The notes: a model not told the origin generated them from the sequence alone. A DNA stretch of 64,000 nt from Caldilineaceae bacterium SB0661_bin_32 (GCA_009841235.1 VXMH01000051.1:1-64000), one strand, 5' to 3'; numbered from the stretch's first letter, positions 17,896 to 28,032 are shown. A program made the numbers and translations.

Positions 17896-19107
17896 GTGAA
17901 ATTGGCTACCGGAACCGTTGGTGAAGTCGTCAAGCTGTGTGGAAAACTGGGGATCATCGGCTTTGGCGGGCCGGCCAGCCACATCGCCATGCTCGAAGAT
18001 GAGGCCGTCGCCCGGCGCAAATGGCTCAGCCGCGAACAGTTTCTCGACCTGGTCGGCGCCACCAACCTGATTCCCGGCCCCAATTCAACCGAGATGATGA
18101 TCCATATCGGCTACCAGCGCGCCGGCTGGCCCGGCTTGCTCGCCGCCGGTATCTCCTTTGTGCTGCCTGCCGTCCTCCTGTCCACGCTGATAGCCTGGGT
18201 CTACGTGAAATTCGGCGCGTTGCCGGCCGTGCAACCCTTTCTGGCAGGCGTAAAGCCCGCGGTCCTGGCCGTCATCCTCGGCGCTCTCTGGCGGCTGGGC
18301 CTGACGGCCTCCAAGCCCAAGGAGGCAGCCGGCACGCGCATCGCCCTCGCCGTCATCGGTGTCGCGGTCGCGGTCGCCGTCTACCTCGGCGCGCCGGTGA
18401 TCTGGTCGCTGATTGCAGGGGGGGTGCTGGGGATGCTGGCTCTACGCGCCATGTCCGGCTGGAGCGGCGCCGCGGCGCTGCTGGCCCTGCCGGATAGCCG
18501 TGATGCGCTCCCTTGGGCAGCCCAATCCCCCGCGTCGGCGCTCAAGTGGGCGGCTCTGCTCGCGGCCGCCGCCGTTCCCGGCTTGACCCTCGGCGCGCTC
18601 GGCCTCTTCTTCCTCAAGGTCGGCAGCGTCCTCTACGGCAGCGGCTACGTCCTCGTCGCCTTTCTTGAAGGGGACCTGGTCCACAAATACGGCTGGCTCA
18701 CCCAGCAGCAGCTTCTCGACGCCATCGCCATCGGTCAGTTCACGCCCGGCCCCGTCCTCTCCACCGCCGCCTTTATCGGCTACGTGCTCGCCGGCATCCC
18801 CGGCGCCGCGGTCAGCGCGGCCGCCATCTTCGCGCCCTCATTCGTCTTCGTCGCCATCCTCAACCCCATCGTGCCCCGCCTGCGGCGCTCAGCATGGATG
18901 GGCGCCTTTCTCGACGCGGTCAACGTCAGCGCCGTCGGCCTCATGGCCGCAGTCCTCGTGCGTCTGACGGGTGACGTGGTCACCACCTGGCCCGCCGCGG
19001 CAATTGCCCTGCTCGCCGCGGCCGCGGTCCTGCGCTGGCGCGTCACCTCCGCCTGGGTCGTCATCGGCGGCGCCCTGCTCGGCTGGCCGCTTTTTCTGCT
19101 GGTCTGA
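17896..19107 (+). CDS. chrA: Chromate transporter
   Basis: The 403-aa membrane protein has both halves of the CHR family fused in one chain. The N-terminal half shows LGIIGFGGPASHIAMLEDE and NLIPGPNSTEMMIHIGY; the C-terminal half shows AIAIGQFTPGPVLSTAAFIGY, the matching GP-containing motif. Between and around them are ten or so hydrophobic segments. Known members export chromate from the cytoplasm, though many homologues are untested. The start is GTG at 17896 with AAGGG very close to it, so the start is not certain, but an in-frame stop lies upstream at 17812-17814. No regulator gene is adjacent. Confidence 0.9.
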   Translation: MKLATGTVGEVVKLCGKLGIIGFGGPASHIAMLEDEAVARRKWLSREQFLDLVGATNLIPGPNSTEMMIHIGYQRAGWPGLLAAGISFVLPAVLLSTLIAWVYVKFGALPAVQPFLAGVKPAVLAVILGALWRLGLTASKPKEAAGTRIALAVIGVAVAVAVYLGAPVIWSLIAGGVLGMLALRAMSGWSGAAALLALPDSRDALPWAAQSPASALKWAALLAAAAVPGLTLGALGLFFLKVGSVLYGSGYVLVAFLEGDLVHKYGWLTQQQLLDAIAIGQFTPGPVLSTAAFIGYVLAGIPGAAVSAAAIFAPSFVFVAILNPIVPRLRRSAWMGAFLDAVNVSAVGLMAAVLVRLTGDVVTTWPAAAIALLAAAAVLRWRVTSAWVVIGGALLGWPLFLLV

Positions 19108-19156
19108 TGCTGGGCGAGGTTGCCGAACACAAGCGCCGCCCGCCCGAGGCGGCAGT

Positions 19157-19480
19157 TCACCGACTGTCATCCTCCGCCCCGTCTAAAGCGTCGCCGAGGA
19201 CGCCGTCAACCCACTCGGCGTCGTCCAGCTGGTCCATGTATGTGCTGAGCGCTCTGACTGCAATTTTCTGCGCCGCCAGAGCGGATACATCCGGGCGATG
19301 GCCCGCGAGGATAAGACGCTCGCGGACTGCGTCCTCGGCTTTGTCGAGAGAGGTATAGGTGGAATGGAACTCACGCAGCAGACCTTCTTCGTCCGTCTGC
19401 CAGAGCGTATGGATGTGCCAGAGGACTGGGTACGTCTGATCGCCTGTATCGGGCACGATGTCGTACGTTTTTCTGATCAT
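19157..19480 (-). CDS. Hypothetical protein, about 107 aa
   Basis: I do not recognise a family. The product is a small acidic soluble protein (MIRKTYDIVPDTGDQTYPVL ... ending DALDGAEDDSR). It contains one probable amphipathic helix, SLDKAEDAVRERLILAGH. The start is uncertain: the ATG at 19480 has GAGG directly against it, and a TTG at 19531 would add 17 residues. It lies 160 bases downstream of the 272-aa gene on the same strand. Confidence 0.55.
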   Translation of the reverse strand: MIRKTYDIVPDTGDQTYPVLWHIHTLWQTDEEGLLREFHSTYTSLDKAEDAVRERLILAGHRPDVSALAAQKIAVRALSTYMDQLDDAEWVDGVLGDALDGAEDDSR

Positions 19481-19640
19481 TCCTCTTCCCGGGTCCAGTC
19501 TGAGCTGCCGGCGAATTGGCAGCCTTCCCAATATTCGGTGACAAATTTCACGTTATTGTAGTCGGACGAATCGCAGAAGAGAAAACCGATTCTATTCGAT
19601 TTCCATATAGAATCTGCTTTGGCAGGGCGAGCATTGGGTT

Positions 19641-20459
19641 TCAATCCCCACAACTCCGAAAGGGTAGATTCAACGCCCGAATCAAAGGGAGCATCGGCAC
19701 GCCATCCACATCCAGCCACCGTCCCCAACAGCCACTGTCAACTACGCCCTCACAATGGCCCTTGACGACCCGCTCCCAGTGCTCCTCGGAGTGAAAAAGA
19801 TCCCCCCCTTTGGCGATATCCGTAGCATAGAGGAATCCCAGATAGACGAGAACAACCGGTATCCCCAGGGAGGCCAGCTTCCAAGACCAGGCAAACCGGT
19901 TGGACAGCTGGTAATGACTGTCCCGCGCGATACGCCAGCTGCCGCCGGTCGCCGCCCGGAGACCGATGGCGGCTTCTTCAATGGCCTCGCCGATCTTTTC
20001 GTGATTCTTGAGCGTACCATCAGAGGCGGGCTTCTGAAGCCGTTTGCCTTCTGACGACCGGGCCAGTTCGTTCCAGTGCGCTTTCGCCTCGACCAGAAGA
20101 AGCCCTTTCGCGCCCCGAACTGCGCAGGTGCTGGCGATATCCCAATTCGGCGTCCTCGGGTTGTTTTCAGAGACCGCGAGCCACCAGCCGCTCAAACACT
20201 CACTTATGGCAGAAGGAAGCAGATCATTTGGCTTGTCCAGCTCCACTTCCTCCGCGGGCGTCGCGTCCCACGAGCCGTCTAACTTCTGCACCGGCTTCCC
20301 GCGCGGCTGCCATATATCGTCACCAGTAATCGTGACGTCATCAACGCCCACTATCCGGGTCAGCCGGGCAGCGACCTCATCTCGGCCGCCATCGACAAGC
20401 AGCACACAGCGCGGCCGGCTCCCGCGGTTGTCCTTCCCCAGTCGTTTTGACCAACCCAC
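19641..20459 (-). CDS. Hypothetical protein with a possible PD-(D/E)XK nuclease-like core
   Basis: The 272-aa product is not a family I can name. The central block NWDIASTCAVRGAKGLLLVEAKAH has the Asp ... Glu-x-Lys spacing of a PD-(D/E)XK nuclease-like core; the rest shows helices (KIGEAIEEAAIGLRAATGG) and one short hydrophobic stretch around PVVLVYLGFLYAT. A catalytic role is inference only. I chose the GTG at 20459, which has GGGAGG six bases upstream; a TTG at 20483 would lengthen it by eight residues. It follows topA by 36 bases, so it is probably in the same transcript. Confidence 0.62.
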   Translation of the reverse strand: MGWSKRLGKDNRGSRPRCVLLVDGGRDEVAARLTRIVGVDDVTITGDDIWQPRGKPVQKLDGSWDATPAEEVELDKPNDLLPSAISECLSGWWLAVSENNPRTPNWDIASTCAVRGAKGLLLVEAKAHWNELARSSEGKRLQKPASDGTLKNHEKIGEAIEEAAIGLRAATGGSWRIARDSHYQLSNRFAWSWKLASLGIPVVLVYLGFLYATDIAKGGDLFHSEEHWERVVKGHCEGVVDSGCWGRWLDVDGVPMLPLIRALNLPFRSCGD

Positions 20460-20495
20460 ACTTTGCCTCCCTGCAAGCGGCAACCGCGGACCGAA

Positions 20496-23396
20496 CTACC
20501 TCCTCCTTCTGCGACCGCCTCTGCCTCTGCCCTTCCCATTTTTCTCCCGCTCCGCCAGCATATGCAACGCCTGTTCGAGCGTAACACTCCGGGGATCCGT
20601 CTCCTTCGGAATCGTGGCGTTCGTGCTATTGTGGTTGACGTACGGACCATAGCGCCCGTCCAGCACGCATACCGGTTCGCCGTCATTGGGATGCGCGCCC
20701 AACTCCTTCAGGACCGTGCGCGTCGAACCGCCCCGTCTCCGGTCCGGGGCCTCCTTAATCAACGCCAGCGCACGCGGCAGGTCCACCTCCAGCACACTGT
20801 CCGGCGCCTTCAGGCTCACAAATTTCCGGTTGTGGACCACGTAGGGTCCGTACCGCCCCACGCCAGCGCGCACCTCCTCGCCGTCTTCAGGATGCGTCCC
20901 CAGCACGCGCGGCAGGCTCAGGAGTTGCAGCGCCGTCTCCAGGTCCATCCCCTCCTTCGTCATACCCTTTAGCAGGCTGACCCGCTTAGGTTTTCCATTG
21001 GATTTGCTCTGCCGTTCCTCCGCCGAGGAGACCGCCGCCTTGGGCTTTCCTTTACCGGCGACAACCAGGGGCGTGAGCGTTTCAACGGCCTTGGCGCCAA
21101 GCCGGGGCACGCGCTCCAATTCCGCCGCCGATGCATAGGGACGGCCTGCGATGATCCCCTTGGCCAGTCCCGGTCCGATCCCCGGCAGCGCGGTCAGCTG
21201 CCTGGCGGTAGCCGTGTTGATGTCAACCGGACCAGTCGGGGTTCGCGGCTTCTCCTCTCTCGACCCGTCCTCGCCCAGCTGTACATACGCGCCGTAACGC
21301 CCATCCTTCACCAGGACCGGCTGGCCGCTCACCGGGTCGTCCCCCAGTTTTACCGGCCCCTCCTGCTTTGCACTCACCAGCGCCTCGACCGCGGCCGCGT
21401 CCAAGTCCCCTGGCGCCAGATCATCCGGCAGGCTCACCGTCTGCCTGTCGCCGTTCACCTCCCGCGCCAGAAACGGCCCAAACTGTCCAATCCGCACCTC
21501 GACCGGCAGGTCGGGAAAGTCGACCCGGCCCGCATGGCGGGGATCGATGACGTTCTCCTTTTCCCTGACCTGGCTCTCCAAGCCCTGCTCACTCAGATAG
21601 AACTGGTTCAGGTATTCGAGCCAGTCCACCTCCCCCTCGGCGATGTCATCCAGGGTCTGCTCCATCTCCGCCGTAAACTTCAGGTCCACCAGCTCCTCGA
21701 AGTTGCTCTCCAGGAGCTGCACGACCGCAAAGGCAACGAACGTGGGCACCAGCTCCCGCCGCTGTTTGAAGACGTAACCCCGGTTCTGAATCGTGTCGAT
21801 GATCGTGGCGTAGGTGCTCGGGCGGCCGATGCCCTCCGTCTCCAGCGCTCGGACCAGCGTCGCCTCCGTGTAGCGGGCGGGCGGCTTCGTGGCGTGCCCC
21901 AGCGCCTCCAGTTCCCGGCAGTCCACCTCCTCATCCTTGGCCAGCGCCGGCAACGGCGATTCCTGGTTCTCAATCGCGGCATCGGGATCATCGGAGCCTT
22001 CAACATAGGCACGGAAGTATCCGGGAAAGAGGATCTCCCGCCCCGACGCGCGGAAAAGCGCCTCATCCGCCGCGTCCCTTGCCGACTGCCCGATTGCACG
22101 GATCATCACCGTCGTTGTACGCAAGCGGGCCTTCGCCATCTGCGTCGCCACCGTCCGTTTCCAGATCATGTCGTAAAGCGTCGCCTCATCGCCCGAGAGC
22201 GGGAGCGTTTCGAGAGGACGCATCGCGTTGCCCGCCGGCCGGATCGCTTCATGCGCTTCCTGCGCGCCCTTTGACTTCGTCCTGTATCGCCGCGGTTTCT
22301 CAGTCAGATACCGTTCGCCGTAGCGCTCCTGCACACGCCGCCGCGCCGCGTTCACAGCCTCGTCGCTGAGATGCACCGAATCGGTGCGCATATAGGTAAT
22401 GTAACCGTTTTCGTACAGGGACTGCGCCACCCGCATCGTCCGCCTCGCTCCCCACCCCTTCTTGCGGTTGGCCTCCTGCTGCAGCGTGCTCGTCGTAAAT
22501 GGCGGCGCCGGCGAACGGGACTGCTCCGAGCTCTCAATCGAGTGCACAACCCAACTGCCGTCCTGCAGGCGCTGCTGCAACGCCCTCGCCTGCTCCTCAT
22601 CCAGCAGCAGAACGTCTCCACTGCCCTTGCTCGGGTGCGTCTTTACCCGCTTGCCCGCCGCGATCCGTCCCGTCGATTCATCGAAATCCCGTCCAGCGGC
22701 CACCCGCGTCCCGTTCACCGAAACCAGCGCGGCCTCGAAACGGTGCGCTGCGCTGTCCGGGCGTTTGTTGAGCTGCGCCTTCAAATCCCAATAGGAGCCG
22801 CTTACAAATGCCCGCCGTTCCCGCTCCCGCAGCACCAGCAGCCGCACCGCCGCGCTCTGCACCCGGCCGGCCGACAGCCTCGGCGCGATCTTCTTCCACA
22901 ACAACGGCGAGATCGTATAACCCACCAGGCGATCGAGAATGCGCCGCGTCTCCTGCGCCCGCACCAGATCGTTGTCGATCGAACGCGTCGATTTCAGCGC
23001 CTGCTCGATCGCCTCGCGCGTAATTTCGTGAAATATCATCCGCCTGACCGGAACCTTCGGCTTCAGCACCTCATAGAGATGCCAGCCGATACTCTCCCCT
23101 TCCCGGTCCTCGTCCGTGGCGAGCAAGACCTCTTCCGCCCCTTTCAAAGCCGACCTCAGCTCGGAAACGACCTTCTTCTTGTCCGACGGAACGACATACA
23201 GCGGCTCGAACTCATCCTGCACCTTGACACCGAGCCGCGCCCAGGGCTCACCCTTCACCTTCGCGGGAATCTCGGCAGCAGAGGCCGGCAGATCGCGCAC
23301 GTGCCCCATGCTGGCCTTGACTTCATATCCCCTTGGCAAAAAACCGCGAATCGTTCTGGCCTTGGTCGGCGACTCTACAATGACTAATTTCGACAT
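20496..23396 (-). CDS. topA: DNA topoisomerase I
   Basis: The 966-aa type IA topoisomerase relaxes negative supercoils. It starts [20 protein letters not shown] (TOPRIM), with the metal-site block [10 protein letters not shown], then the gate region; the active-site tyrosine is in [12 protein letters not shown]. The C-terminus carries repeated short beta domains ([58 protein letters not shown]) instead of Cys4 zinc fingers. Between the first and second of these, about residues 720-778, is an extra ComEA-like helix-hairpin-helix unit ([19 protein letters not shown]). The chain ends in a run of Arg/Gly. The start at 23396 fits the family; a longer frame to 23441 adds residues unlike it. Confidence 0.95.
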   Translation of the reverse strand: MSKLVIVESPTKARTIRGFLPRGYEVKASMGHVRDLPASAAEIPAKVKGEPWARLGVKVQDEFEPLYVVPSDKKKVVSELRSALKGAEEVLLATDEDREGESIGWHLYEVLKPKVPVRRMIFHEITREAIEQALKSTRSIDNDLVRAQETRRILDRLVGYTISPLLWKKIAPRLSAGRVQSAAVRLLVLRERERRAFVSGSYWDLKAQLNKRPDSAAHRFEAALVSVNGTRVAAGRDFDESTGRIAAGKRVKTHPSKGSGDVLLLDEEQARALQQRLQDGSWVVHSIESSEQSRSPAPPFTTSTLQQEANRKKGWGARRTMRVAQSLYENGYITYMRTDSVHLSDEAVNAARRRVQERYGERYLTEKPRRYRTKSKGAQEAHEAIRPAGNAMRPLETLPLSGDEATLYDMIWKRTVATQMAKARLRTTTVMIRAIGQSARDAADEALFRASGREILFPGYFRAYVEGSDDPDAAIENQESPLPALAKDEEVDCRELEALGHATKPPARYTEATLVRALETEGIGRPSTYATIIDTIQNRGYVFKQRRELVPTFVAFAVVQLLESNFEELVDLKFTAEMEQTLDDIAEGEVDWLEYLNQFYLSEQGLESQVREKENVIDPRHAGRVDFPDLPVEVRIGQFGPFLAREVNGDRQTVSLPDDLAPGDLDAAAVEALVSAKQEGPVKLGDDPVSGQPVLVKDGRYGAYVQLGEDGSREEKPRTPTGPVDINTATARQLTALPGIGPGLAKGIIAGRPYASAAELERVPRLGAKAVETLTPLVVAGKGKPKAAVSSAEERQSKSNGKPKRVSLLKGMTKEGMDLETALQLLSLPRVLGTHPEDGEEVRAGVGRYGPYVVHNRKFVSLKAPDSVLEVDLPRALALIKEAPDRRRGGSTRTVLKELGAHPNDGEPVCVLDGRYGPYVNHNSTNATIPKETDPRSVTLEQALHMLAEREKNGKGRGRGGRRRRR

Positions 23397-23809
23397 TCTT
23401 CTTCTTATGGTTGATGGTTTATGAACAGTAACTGAATGCAAAGAAGTTCTACCGATCAGGGTCCTACCTGCATTTCAGCCGAGATAGAATACACAAGAAC
23501 ATTGACGCGGGCAAGTGAAATGCCAAGGAAATTGCGCGCTTCCCTTGCGCTCCCGGCAACTCGTACAAGGGCCGTACACTTCTCGTCATGCGCTCGTAAG
23601 CGCGCCCCAATGTTCGCTCCTCTGAATGAGCCAATGGCAGGTCTTTCTCTCTCCTTTCTCCTCGCCTCTGTGCGGTCGGGCCTCTCTTGTGCAGGGGGTG
23701 TGCCCCCGCAACGCCCTCCTCTCGCTATCCGTTGACAGCCGCGGCCCTTCGACATATACTGAGCACAGTTTCTTGCCCCTCACTTTCAATGCAACGGGGA
23801 GACAGAACC
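23397..23809. other. Divergent intergenic region, topA to FG-GAP lipoprotein gene
   Basis: Contains the strong plus-strand promoter at 23732-23760 for the FG-GAP gene and the upstream region of topA. I could not place a good promoter for topA. I see no other gene in these 413 bases. Confidence 0.5.
23732..23760 (+). promoter_or_regulatory. Near-consensus sigma-70 promoter
   Basis: TTGACA at 23732-23737 (perfect) and TATACT at 23755-23760 (5/6) are exactly 17 bases apart. Transcription should begin near 23767, upstream of the chosen GTG start at 23810. Confidence 0.75.
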
Positions 23810-25591
23810 GTGAATGCATATCGGAATGGGCAATCGGTTTCTCCGATGCTCTCGCTCAGCCAGTCTGACCATGCCGGACGTCGTCGGACAGCCGTCAGAA
23901 TCAACACAGGCTCCAGGATGCTGCCCGCCGCCGTACTGTTTGCCCTGTTCGCTCTCGTATTCAGCGGCTGTGCCCCGAACTACGATCTTCTCAACCTGAC
24001 CGCGCCCGCTTCTGTACAGGTCGAGCAGTTCAGTCCTGAAGCCGGTCTCTGCGCCGACCAGTTTATCACCCACGACCTCCCTCACATCACCACGACCGTC
24101 GACGGCATTATCCGTATGTACGAGGCCAACGGCGCCGGCGTTGCCATCAACGATCTGGACAATGACGGCGATCTCGACCTGGTTCTCGGCAACTACGACA
24201 ACCCCAACTCCATTTTCTGGAACTTGGGGAATCTGAACTTCCGCCAGGAGCCGATGCCGGTCGGGCGCACGCGCGCCGTGACCGCGGTCGACGTTGACGG
24301 GGATGGCTGGACCGATCTCGCGCTGACACGCGTCGGCGGCGCAATCAATTTCTGGCGCAATCGCGGCGCCGAGCTGGCCGCGGACGCGCCCGGCCGCTTC
24401 GTACAGGAGTTCGTCAGCGGTCTTGCCAAGCCCGCCTACGCCATGGATTGGGCCGATTTGGACGCCGACGGGGACCTGGACGCCGTTACCGCCTCCTACG
24501 ACATCGGGCTGCTGACCGAGTTGGGCAACGAATACCTGCTCAAAGACGAGGCCGGCGTCTATATCCACTGGAATGAGGCCGGCGAATTCCGTGCCCAGCG
24601 GCTTGCCGAAGAGGCGCAGGCCCTGGCCATCGCGCTTTGGGACGAGGACGGCGACGGCCGCCTCGACCTTCTCGTCGGCAACGACTTCGCCTTGCCGGAT
24701 CAATTCTGGCGCAACCACGCCGACGGCTGGCAGCTGGCGTCGATCTTTCCCGAGACGACCCACAGCACCATGAGCTTCGACCTGGCCGACGTCGATAACT
24801 CCGGCCGCACCGCGCTCTTTGCCAGCGACATGAAGCCGCCCGATACAAATCCCGAAACGATGCGCGCCTGGGCGCCGCTCATGGAGGCGGAACACCCTCC
24901 CCTGCCGGCCGGCGACCCCCAACGCATGGAAAACATGCTCCTCGTGGCCGACAAGGACGGCGCTTTCCGAAATCTCGGACGTGACCGCCAGCTCGACGCC
25001 ACCGGCTGGAGTTGGGCCAGCCTCTTCGGCGACCTCGACCAGGACGGGCAGCTCGACCTCTACATCGTCAACGGCTTTGCCGAATCGACGACCTTCGCCC
25101 ATATGGACGATCATGAACTGGTCGAACAGAATCAGGTCCTGCGCAACACGGGCGGCCGCTTCGAACGCATGCCGGACTGGGGGCTGGGCAGCGAGCGCGG
25201 CGGGCGCGGCGCAGCCCAGGGCGACCTCGACGGTGACGGCGACCTCGATATTGTCGTCAACAACCTGCGCGGCAATGCCCAGCTGTTCGAAAACCGCCTC
25301 TGCGGCGGCGCCTCATTGCAGGTCGCGCTGCGCCAGCCCGGCAGCGCCAACCCGGCAGCCATCGGCGCTACAGCCTTTCTCGAGACGCCCGCAGGCCGCC
25401 TGCGCCGCGATGTACGCGTAACCCGCGGCTACCTCTCCAGCGACCCCGGCCAGCTCCACTTTGGCTTTCCCGCCGAAACCCAGCCGCGCCTCCTGCTGAT
25501 CCGCTGGCCCGATGGCCAGTGGTCAACCGTATCCGGGCCGGCCCCGGGGCAGCGGCTGACCGTTTCCAGAACAGACCTTGGACAGGAGTAG
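23810..25591 (+). CDS. FG-GAP/VCBS-repeat lipoprotein with ASPIC/UnbV C-terminal domain
   Basis: The 593-aa product is a predicted exported lipoprotein: a hydrophobic stretch LPAAVLFALFALVF ends in the lipobox FSGC. Behind it are several FG-GAP/VCBS-type repeats with Asp-rich calcium-binding loops (NDLDNDGDLDLVLGN, DVDGDGWTDLALTR, DLDADGDLDAVTAS, DEDGDGRLDLLVGN, DLDQDGQLDLYIVN, DLDGDGDLDIVVNN), a beta-propeller arrangement. The C-terminus (GATAFLETPAGRLRRDVRVT ... LLLIRWPDGQWSTV) is an ASPIC/UnbV domain, as in CRTAC1-like proteins. Ligand is unknown. The GTG start has GGGGAG nine bases upstream; the ATG at 23918 would leave a shorter signal peptide. Confidence 0.85.
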   Translation: MNAYRNGQSVSPMLSLSQSDHAGRRRTAVRINTGSRMLPAAVLFALFALVFSGCAPNYDLLNLTAPASVQVEQFSPEAGLCADQFITHDLPHITTTVDGIIRMYEANGAGVAINDLDNDGDLDLVLGNYDNPNSIFWNLGNLNFRQEPMPVGRTRAVTAVDVDGDGWTDLALTRVGGAINFWRNRGAELAADAPGRFVQEFVSGLAKPAYAMDWADLDADGDLDAVTASYDIGLLTELGNEYLLKDEAGVYIHWNEAGEFRAQRLAEEAQALAIALWDEDGDGRLDLLVGNDFALPDQFWRNHADGWQLASIFPETTHSTMSFDLADVDNSGRTALFASDMKPPDTNPETMRAWAPLMEAEHPPLPAGDPQRMENMLLVADKDGAFRNLGRDRQLDATGWSWASLFGDLDQDGQLDLYIVNGFAESTTFAHMDDHELVEQNQVLRNTGGRFERMPDWGLGSERGGRGAAQGDLDGDGDLDIVVNNLRGNAQLFENRLCGGASLQVALRQPGSANPAAIGATAFLETPAGRLRRDVRVTRGYLSSDPGQLHFGFPAETQPRLLLIRWPDGQWSTVSGPAPGQRLTVSRTDLGQE

Positions 25592-25676
25592 TGCGTTACG
25601 GCACACAGCCCCACTAAGCGAAACGACTTACAAATACTGACCAAAACATTGACCAAAACGATGTGGAAAAGCAGAA

Positions 25677-26156
25677 ATGTCAGAATCCAAAGCCCGTGAA
25701 GCCGCCATCGAAAAGATCCGCCGCCTGCCGCAGCAGGTCGAAGAGCTGATTTCCGGGCTTTCACCGCAAGAACTGACCGCCAAACCACTGGCCGATGAAT
25801 GGACGGTGGCCCAGAACGTCCATCACATCGCAGACTCCCACATCAACAGCTACGTGCGCTGCAAGCTGATGGCAACCGAAGACAACCCAACCCTCAAGCC
25901 CTACGACGAGGGCGCGTGGGCCTTACTCACCGACGGCAGCAGCGATGATCTTTCCGATTCTATCGCCCTGTTGAAAGCGCTTCACGCCCGTTGGGTCCAG
26001 TTCTGGGAAAACCTGCCGGATGACGCCTGGCAGCGCACCGGAATGCACCCGGAGAGCGGCCCCGTCACCCTGGCCAGGCAGCTCGATCTCTACGTCGAAC
26101 ACGGCGAAGCCCACCTGGATCAGATCCGCCGCACGCTGGCCGCAGGCAAAAAGTAG
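25677..26156 (+). CDS. DinB-family protein
   Basis: The 159-aa four-helix protein belongs to the DinB/YfiT-like group, which bind a metal through three histidines. The candidate ligands are in WTVAQNVHHIADSH (residues near 42-55) and in the last helix VEHGEAHLDQI. Members include thiol-dependent transferases and bacillithiol-type enzymes, but the substrate here cannot be read from the sequence. It lies downstream of the FG-GAP gene by 85 bases, which contain a direct TGACCAAAAC repeat at 25638 and 25650. Start is the first ATG of the frame after that repeat. Confidence 0.82.
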   Translation: MSESKAREAAIEKIRRLPQQVEELISGLSPQELTAKPLADEWTVAQNVHHIADSHINSYVRCKLMATEDNPTLKPYDEGAWALLTDGSSDDLSDSIALLKALHARWVQFWENLPDDAWQRTGMHPESGPVTLARQLDLYVEHGEAHLDQIRRTLAAGKK

Positions 26157-26390
26157 CCGGCCGCACAGGTTGCCCTGCCGGAGGCTGGGTACGGCTACAC
26201 GAGTTGTGTAAGAATCTGCACAGAGTCGACCGCTGCAAATGGGTTACAGTCCTACTTGTCAGAGCAAGAGAGAAAGCATGGGATCTGCAGAATCACTGCA
26301 TGATCTGCAAAAGGAATCGACTGAGCAGACCAAGGATCGTACTGCGCCGGTCAATTCCCTCGCGCCGGATGAAGGACATCTTTCACGCAG

Positions 26391-26486
26391 GTCGAAGTCC
26401 TGCGTGATACGGAAGAGAAAAGGCGCGCCTACGCGCTGGCCGGCGTGCAGGAGTACTACATTCTCGACGCCAGCAAAGCCGCTTGA
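26391..26486 (+). pseudogene. Remnant of a Uma2-family endonuclease gene
   Basis: The frame from 26391 reads VEVLRDTEEKRRAYALAGVQ then EYYILDASKAA and a stop. This matches the central nuclease region of Uma2 proteins (VEVLS ... EKR ... YA ... GV.EYWI.D). The start and the rest of the N-terminal half are missing, and the frame has no ATG of its own with a ribosome site. It is therefore most likely a decayed fragment. A complete Uma2 gene lies at 43549-44394, but the two are not close copies. Confidence 0.55.
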
Positions 26487-26523
26487 ATGGGGCCTGGATG
26501 GCCTTGGCAAGAGATAAACGCGT

Positions 26524-26552
26524 TTGAACCGCACTCTCGATTCCTGTACAAT
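26524..26552 (+). promoter_or_regulatory. Predicted sigma-70 promoter of the carbohydrate ABC operon
   Basis: TTGAAC at 26524-26529 and TACAAT at 26547-26552 (each 5/6) are separated by exactly 17 bases. A transcript starting near 26559 would have a leader of about 114 bases before the binding-protein ATG at 26673. Confidence 0.7.
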
Positions 26553-26672
26553 AGATTGACCGCGCATTCTCGCGGAATTTCGGCAGTTTACGCAACCCTA
26601 CTGCGTTCCTTTTGAGCAGGAGCGCCTGCGACCATTCTTTCGTAGTTTCAGATGTATTCAGGGAGGAAACGA

Positions 26673-28019
26673 ATGCAAAACCGACAATGGCAGAACCGCT
26701 TCAGTTTCAAAGCGCTGATCGTCCTGGCGCTGGCCGCCCTGCTTATCTCTGCCTGCGCTCCCATCGCACCGGCAGCCGATAGCGGCATGGAGATGGCCGA
26801 CGAAGGCCCGGTAACCATTACGTGGGCCATGTGGGGCAGCCCCGCAGAGGTCGCGACCCATCAGTCAGTGGCCGATGCCTTTATGGAGGAACAGTCCGAC
26901 ATTGTCATCGAGATCCTGGCCGAGCCCTGGGGCGACTACTTCACCAAGATCAAGACCCTCTGGGCCAGCGGTGACTCGTCGGTCGTTCCCGACGTCCTCT
27001 TCCTCTCGCCCATCGTGAACTATGCCTCCGAGGGCGTGCTGGAAAACCTCGACCCCTGGATCGAGGCGAGCGGCTACAATGTCGACGACTACTGGCCGTC
27101 TCTGCTGCAGTACGCCATGTACGATGGCAGCGTATACGGCTTCCCGCGCGACATCGGCCTTGAGGTCCTTTACTACAACAAGGACATTTTTGACGAGGTC
27201 GGCGTCCCCTACCCCGACGACACCTGGACCTGGGACGATCTTGCGGCTGCAGCTGAGCAGCTCACCGTCGTCGAGGACAGCGGCCGCGTCTCCCGCTATG
27301 CGCTCGGCATGGAGGGCGGCAAATGGATGATCTGGGTAATGCAGAAAGGCGGCATGGCCCTGGACGACATGCGCAACCCCTCCAGCTGTGCCCTGAACGA
27401 GGCTGGAGTGGTCGAGGCCGTGCAGTTCTTCAAGGATATGATCGACAACAACTACTTCATGCCACCGGCCAATATGAGCCAGGCCGGTGGTGACGCCGCT
27501 GTCTTCCAGAGCGGCCAGGTGGCGATGATCATCCAGAACGCCAGTCGCGTCTCGGCCTTCAACGCCGCCGGCATGAACTACGATGTCTCGGTCATTCCGA
27601 TTCCCGCTGACGGCCATCGCGCCTCCGCCGCCGGCGGCGCAGCCTGGGTAATGAGCGCTCTCAGCGACAACAAGGAGGAGGCCTGGACTTTCCTGAGCTG
27701 GCTCCAGAGCACCAACGGCGGCCAGCGCATCTACACCGCCTCCGGTGAGATCCTGCCGGCCCTCCAGTCCACCGCCAAATCCGACGCCTTCCTCAACAGT
27801 GGGCAGCCCCCGTCCAACCGCCAGGCTTTCATCACCGAAGGTGAGAACGCCCGCATGGGGCGCATCGGCTACTTTGTCGAATGGAGCCAGATAGGCGGAT
27901 CATTCATCAACCCGGGTCGCGATCAGATCCTTATCGGCGAGGTCGGTGTCGAAGAAGGACTGAATTCCATCTGCGAGCAAGTAGACGCCTTCCTTGAAGA
28001 GAACGGATTCCCGAAATAG
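26673..28019 (+). CDS. Carbohydrate ABC transporter substrate-binding lipoprotein
   Basis: The 448-aa product is a family 1 extracellular solute-binding protein. The lipoprotein signal ends LALAALLISAC, with the cysteine as lipid anchor, followed by a short linker. The body has the usual two-lobed binding-protein blocks: TITWAMWGSPAE, VVPDVLFLSPIVNYAS, YGFPRDIGLEVLYYNKDIF, GAAWVMSALSDNKEEAWTF. The ATG at 26673 is preceded by GGGAGG at a good distance. It is the first gene of an operon with two permeases; the sugar or glycerol-phosphate-like substrate is unknown. Confidence 0.92.
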   Translation: MQNRQWQNRFSFKALIVLALAALLISACAPIAPAADSGMEMADEGPVTITWAMWGSPAEVATHQSVADAFMEEQSDIVIEILAEPWGDYFTKIKTLWASGDSSVVPDVLFLSPIVNYASEGVLENLDPWIEASGYNVDDYWPSLLQYAMYDGSVYGFPRDIGLEVLYYNKDIFDEVGVPYPDDTWTWDDLAAAAEQLTVVEDSGRVSRYALGMEGGKWMIWVMQKGGMALDDMRNPSSCALNEAGVVEAVQFFKDMIDNNYFMPPANMSQAGGDAAVFQSGQVAMIIQNASRVSAFNAAGMNYDVSVIPIPADGHRASAAGGAAWVMSALSDNKEEAWTFLSWLQSTNGGQRIYTASGEILPALQSTAKSDAFLNSGQPPSNRQAFITEGENARMGRIGYFVEWSQIGGSFINPGRDQILIGEVGVEEGLNSICEQVDAFLEENGFPK

Positions 28020-28032
28020 GCTCAATTGACCA

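Larger units (their letters stand above)
26157..26672. other. Intergenic region with Uma2 remnant and ABC-operon promoter
   Basis: This 516-base gap holds a degraded Uma2 fragment (26391-26486) and a clear promoter (26524-26552). Its first 230 bases show no recognisable feature. Confidence 0.5.

Noticed and set aside
22371-23387. Long plus-strand open frame opposite topA
   Set aside because: It lies antisense to the well-conserved topA gene. Its product is Arg/Pro/His/Leu-rich without family motifs, as expected from a GC-rich antisense frame.
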